Assembly (NCBI GenBank): GCA_964456185.1
Contig: CAYVZZ010000079.1
Coordinates: forward strand, 1-10,227
Direction: 5' to 3'
Length of the DNA stretch: 10,227 nt
Source of the DNA: CAYVZZ01 sp964456185
GTDB lineage: Bacteria; Pseudomonadota; Gammaproteobacteria; Pseudomonadales; Alcanivoracaceae
Shown here: piece by piece, positions 8,342-10,227 of the stretch
How the letters are laid out: every line of letters starts with the position of its first letter
Numbering within the stretch: position 1 is the stretch's first letter
Program-made: the position numbers and the translations under genes
Notes under the pieces: model-generated
What the model was told of the DNA's origin: nothing
What the model saw: only the letters and a program-made list of their open reading frames with translations
Database searches by the model: none

Positions 8342-9079
8342 GTGGCAGCAACCCTTTATCTCGATATTGGCAATAGCGCGTGTAAGTGGCGACTAGTCGA
8401 TGGCCAAACAAGGCGGCAAGGCAGCTGTAGCCGTCAAGATCATTGGCAAGCCATCTTGAAACAAATTCCCGAAACTCGACCTGATCAGGTGCATATTGCA
8501 TCGGTTGCTGGGCAAAATGCCAATCAGCAGTTGCAGTCTGATATTGAGCGACACTGGCAGCTAATCCCCCAATTTTATAAATCAACAAAGGCTGGACTGG
8601 GTGTTACCAATGCTTACGATGAGCCGGCTCGATTGGGAGTGGATCGCTGGTTGTGTGTGCTCGAGGCCTATCATCGGTATGGGGCTAGTATTGTCATTGA
8701 TTGCGGCAGTGCCATTACGATAGATGCAGTAGCAGCCGATGGCCGCCATTTGGGAGGGTATATTGTGCCGGGCTTACGGTTGTTGAAAGACAGCTTGCTG
8801 CAAGGGACTGCCGAGGTGTGTCCTGCCGAGGTACCTTTACAGCGTATCGATCTGGGAAGGGATACAGCCAGTGCGGTGGGTAATGGCGCTTTGTGCATGG
8901 TGGCCGACTTTATCTGTGCGCGTGTTGTTGCGTTGCAGCAGCAGCTCACCGATACTTGCACATGCGTGGCAACCGGTGGTGATTTGGCCTATATTTTACC
9001 GCACTTGGCAATGACAGTGCGGCAAGTAGATGGCTTGGTGCTGGATGGTCTTGAACGAATCGCGGCGCGTCATGAATGA
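8342..9079 (+). CDS. coaX: Type III pantothenate kinase CoaX
   Basis: CoaX phosphorylates pantothenate with ATP, the first step of coenzyme A synthesis, in the cytoplasm. With a GTG start at 8342 the protein has 245 residues, close to the roughly 240-260 of the family. Class III motifs are present in order: LYLDIGNSACKWR near the N-terminus (D8 and G10-N11-S12 of the phosphate-binding motif), YDEPARLGVDRW (92-103), VIDCGSAITID (118-128, Ser where GTA is common), GGYIVPG (138-144), and ATGGD (210-214). GTG 8342 is preferred because GGAG at 8332-8335 stands 6 nt before it and the catalytic motif begins at residue 5, as in relatives. An in-frame ATG at 8261 would add 27 residues overlapping the synthetase. 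Enzymes of this class are not inhibited by CoA and need a monovalent cation (family knowledge). birA, often just upstream in pseudomonads, is absent here; the neighbour is an acyl-CoA synthetase. Confidence 0.93.
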   Translation: MAATLYLDIGNSACKWRLVDGQTRRQGSCSRQDHWQAILKQIPETRPDQVHIASVAGQNANQQLQSDIERHWQLIPQFYKSTKAGLGVTNAYDEPARLGVDRWLCVLEAYHRYGASIVIDCGSAITIDAVAADGRHLGGYIVPGLRLLKDSLLQGTAEVCPAEVPLQRIDLGRDTASAVGNGALCMVADFICARVVALQQQLTDTCTCVATGGDLAYILPHLAMTVRQVDGLVLDGLERIAARHE

Positions 9080-9124
9080 GCTGCGAGTTCGATAAAATAA
9101 CAAACACTCTTAAGGAGTAACTGC

Positions 9125-9778
9125 GTGCGCTGGGTTTTTTATACGCTACTGATCGTCAACTTGGTCTATGGGGGCTGGAAGCTGGCATTTTATGTGCAGC
9201 AGCCAGCCGACACAGTGCCGGTTGAAAATACGCAGTCCGCGGGGGTGCATGCGGCCATGACGCTGCATGTCGTGACCACCGCTTCGCCTTCATCAATTGG
9301 CGGTACAAATCAAATCAAACAGGCTAGCCGCGCTTTGTGTGTTGCGCTTGGGCCATGGGATGCGCAGTCAGGCGCCCAGGCTGCCCTGCGCGAGCTTGGA
9401 AAAATAGCAGCGAAAGCCGTTATTACACGGCTAACAGTAGAAAAGCCAGGCTTGAGCTGGGTATATTTGCCGCCTTATCCTGACAAGGCCAGTGCGTTGG
9501 CGGTGCTAAAAGAATTGCAAAGCAAAGGGATTGATAGTTTTATCACCGACGATAACGGACGTGAAAACGCGATCTCGCTTGGGTATTTCCACCATCATGA
9601 ATCAGCAATTGGCTTGCAACAGCACATAAGGCAGGCAGGCTATCCTGCGAAGGTCCGCAATACCACTGAGCAGGTGACCGAATATTGGCTGATTGTCGAC
9701 AAAAGTAAGGCGGGTAAGCTGGCAGCCTATCAAGCGAATCATGCCGACCTGATGTTGAATCATTCCGTGTGCCAATAG
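9125..9778 (+). CDS. Membrane-anchored SPOR-domain protein
   Basis: This 217-residue protein carries one N-terminal membrane helix (about residues 3-24, WVFYTLLIVNLVYGGWKLAF) and a periplasmic SPOR-like region, a fold that binds denuded peptidoglycan glycans at division sites. Residues 25-65 look like an unstructured linker. From 71 the pattern is LCVALGPWDAQSGAQAALRE, then WVYLPPYPDKASALAVLKEL with GIDSFI, then ISLGYFHHHESAIGLQQHIR with AGYPAKV and YWLIVD. This reads as about one and a half SPOR beta-alpha-beta repeats, which I infer by eye. The start is GTG 9125: AAGGAG at 9112-9117 is 7 nt upstream and the membrane helix follows at once. It lies 45 bp after coaX, and the coaX-SPOR-tRNA order is a recurring gammaproteobacterial arrangement. 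A direct tie between the two protein functions is not established. I see no clear intrinsic terminator after it. Confidence 0.87.
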   Translation: MRWVFYTLLIVNLVYGGWKLAFYVQQPADTVPVENTQSAGVHAAMTLHVVTTASPSSIGGTNQIKQASRALCVALGPWDAQSGAQAALRELGKIAAKAVITRLTVEKPGLSWVYLPPYPDKASALAVLKELQSKGIDSFITDDNGRENAISLGYFHHHESAIGLQQHIRQAGYPAKVRNTTEQVTEYWLIVDKSKAGKLAAYQANHADLMLNHSVCQ

Positions 9779-9802
9779 GCTGATTGATGAGCAGCTAAAA
9801 GC

Positions 9803-9848
9803 CAAATCGTGCGAAAAAGAATCGCTTAACCTCAAATCGTCGAAAAAA
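9803..9848. repeat. Imperfect direct repeat with A-tracts upstream of the tRNA-Thr promoter
   Basis: CAAATCGTGCGAAAAA (9803-9818) recurs as CAAATCGTCGAAAAAA (9833-9848), exactly 30 bp apart, about three helical turns. A third A-tract lies at 9856-9860, near -50 of the following promoter. The phased A-tracts could bend DNA or act like an UP element; this is inference. Confidence 0.45.
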
Positions 9849-9872
9849 CGGCAAGAAAAATCCGATAAGGCG

Positions 9873-9901
9873 TTGCCTGAGTGTTATTAATCCATTAGAA
9901 T
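9873..9901 (+). promoter_or_regulatory. Sigma70-type promoter of tRNA-Thr with G+C-rich discriminator
   Basis: TTGCCT (9873-9878), a 17-bp spacer and TAGAAT (9896-9901) form a good sigma70 promoter. The discriminator CGCGCCC directly follows, the type known from rRNA and tRNA promoters under ppGpp/DksA (stringent) control. The expected start of transcription is near 9908, giving a leader of about 20 nt before the tRNA. The region around -50 is A-rich. Confidence 0.7.
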
Positions 9902-9908
9902 CGCGCCC

Positions 9909-10012
9909 TTTCAGATGTCCTGAATTAAAGCTGGTGTAGCTCAGTTGGTAGAGCAGCTGATTTGTAATCAGCCGGTCGGGGGTTCGACTCCTCTCGCCAG
10001 CTCCATCTGAAA
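9909..10012 (+). repeat. Inverted repeat bracketing tRNA-Thr (leader-trailer helix)
   Basis: TTTCAGATG (9909-9917) is the exact reverse complement of CATCTGAAA (10004-10012). The right arm starts inside the encoded CCA. With transcription beginning near 9908, the very 5' end of the precursor could pair with the 3' trailer, forming a 9-bp helix outside the acceptor stem with a 12-nt bulge (9918-9929) on the 5' side. Confidence 0.6.
9930..10005 (+). tRNA. tRNA-Thr (anticodon TGT)
   Basis: A complete cloverleaf with encoded CCA is visible. The acceptor arms GCTGGTG (9930-9936) and CGCCAGC (9995-10001) pair in all seven positions with one G-U. The anticodon stem GCTGA/TCAGC is perfect, with loop TTTGTAA (9961-9967) and anticodon TGT at 9963-9965, reading ACA (and by wobble other ACN) threonine codons. 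The T arm has the normal GGTTCGACTC core. The discriminator is T at 10002 and CCA is 10003-10005. It has its own promoter upstream. The order tRNA-Thr(TGT) then tRNA-Tyr matches the start of the thrU-tyrU-glyT-thrT-tufB cluster of enteric bacteria, so tRNA-Gly, another tRNA-Thr and tuf may lie to the right. Confidence 0.97.
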
Positions 10013-10031
10013 AGAAAATGTCGCGCTTCGG

Positions 10032-10060
10032 TTGACAACTTGGAAGGTCAGCTGGACAAT
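10032..10060 (+). promoter_or_regulatory. Second stable-RNA-type promoter, before the tRNA-Tyr-like sequence
   Basis: A consensus TTGACA (10032-10037), a 17-bp spacer and GACAAT (10055-10060) are followed by ACACGCCCC, again a C-rich discriminator like those of stringently controlled promoters. Transcription would start near 10067 and run through a leader of about 78 nt into the tRNA-Tyr-like sequence and whatever follows beyond the window. Confidence 0.55.
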
Positions 10061-10071
10061 ACACGCCCCTT

Positions 10072-10105
10072 TTTTGACAGAAGTAAGTCAAGGGTGGTGT
10101 CAAAA
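10072..10105 (+). repeat. Inverted repeat in the leader before the tRNA-Tyr-like sequence
   Basis: TTTTGACA (10072-10079) and TGTCAAAA (10098-10105) are exact reverse complements with an 18-nt loop. A shorter competing hairpin uses TTGAC (10074-10078) with GTCAA (10087-10091). The two cannot form together. Whether this is a processing signal, operator or chance is unknown. Confidence 0.4.
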
Positions 10106-10144
10106 TGGCACGGTAATTGAGCGAAGTAAGGGAGGCCGAATTTT

Positions 10145-10227
10145 GGAGAGGTTCCCGAGTGGCCAAAAGGATAATACTGTAAAAATGACGCGCAATCATC
10201 GGAGGTTAGAAACCTCCCCACTCCACC
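10145..10227 (+). pseudogene. tRNA-Tyr (GTA)-like sequence, probably a decayed tRNA gene; cut by the window end
   Basis: The sequence aligns along its full length with bacterial tRNA-Tyr: TTCCCGAGTGGCCAAA of the D arm, the anticodon loop CTGTAAA (10177-10183, anticodon GTA at 10179-10181), a long variable region and a CC at the end, with the final A outside the window. Many key parts are damaged. The acceptor stem GGAGAGG/CCACTCC has an A-A mismatch, the D stem CCC/AGG has a C-A mismatch, and the anticodon stem TAATA/AATGA has A-G and A-A mismatches. The variable region CGCGCAATCATC forms no clear stem. The T loop is TTAGAAA, losing the near-universal C56 of TTC. The T stem GGAGG/CCTCC is intact. 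This pattern suggests a pseudogene whose working copy lies elsewhere, possibly just downstream. A strongly diverged functional tRNA is less likely but not excluded. Confidence 0.7.

Noticed and set aside
9795..10199. Minus-strand open frame of 134 codons across the tRNA region
   Set aside because: Its middle is the antisense translation of tRNA-Thr, giving the GERSRTPDRLITNQLLYQLS string well known as a spurious hypothetical protein.
1..10227. A new defence, CRISPR, mobile or secondary-metabolite system
   Set aside because: No spaced repeat array, transposase, integrase, nuclease, toxin pair or biosynthetic cluster is visible; the proteins are pilus, CoA/lipid and envelope genes plus one unknown.

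Overview
The window looks like chromosomal DNA of a gammaproteobacterium with moderate G+C, probably a marine or Cellvibrionales/Pseudomonadales-type organism. This rests on the type IVa pilus minor-pilin order pilW-pilX-pilY1-pilE, a class III coaX followed by a SPOR-domain gene, and a tRNA-Thr(TGT) followed by a tRNA-Tyr-like sequence. That last order recalls the tRNA cluster found upstream of tuf in many gammaproteobacteria. The genus is a guess.

Left half (1-5389, + strand): the 3' part of a minor pilin operon. It holds the end of pilW, then pilX (1-nt gap), pilY1 (1126 aa, with its own Shine-Dalgarno) and pilE. The minor pilins and PilY1 are expected to form the priming and tip complex of a type IVa pilus, with PilY1 as the calcium-responsive, adhesin-like tip protein. 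A perfect 8-bp stem-loop lies between pilE and the next, convergent gene.

Middle (5448-8313): a minus-strand gene for a 335-aa helical protein I do not recognise. It is divergent (157-bp gap) from an acyl-CoA synthetase of the AMP-binding superfamily.

Right part (8342-9778): the synthetase is followed closely by coaX (type III pantothenate kinase, best start GTG 8342) and a membrane-anchored SPOR-domain protein (GTG 9125). These three may be one transcription unit, linking CoA supply with CoA use. In pseudomonads birA often precedes coaX; here the synthetase occupies that place.

Right edge (9779-10227): a stable-RNA region. A sigma70-type promoter with a G+C-rich discriminator precedes an intact tRNA-Thr(TGT) whose leader and trailer can pair. 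A second promoter of the same type precedes a tRNA-Tyr(GTA)-like sequence with several helix and loop defects. I judge it a decayed tRNA gene, cut by the window end one base before the CCA would be complete.

I see no CRISPR array, insertion sequence, phage gene or defence system. The observations most worth checking are the degenerate tRNA-Tyr behind a good promoter, the unknown 335-aa protein, and the tyrosine-rich A+T-rich segment in PilY1.
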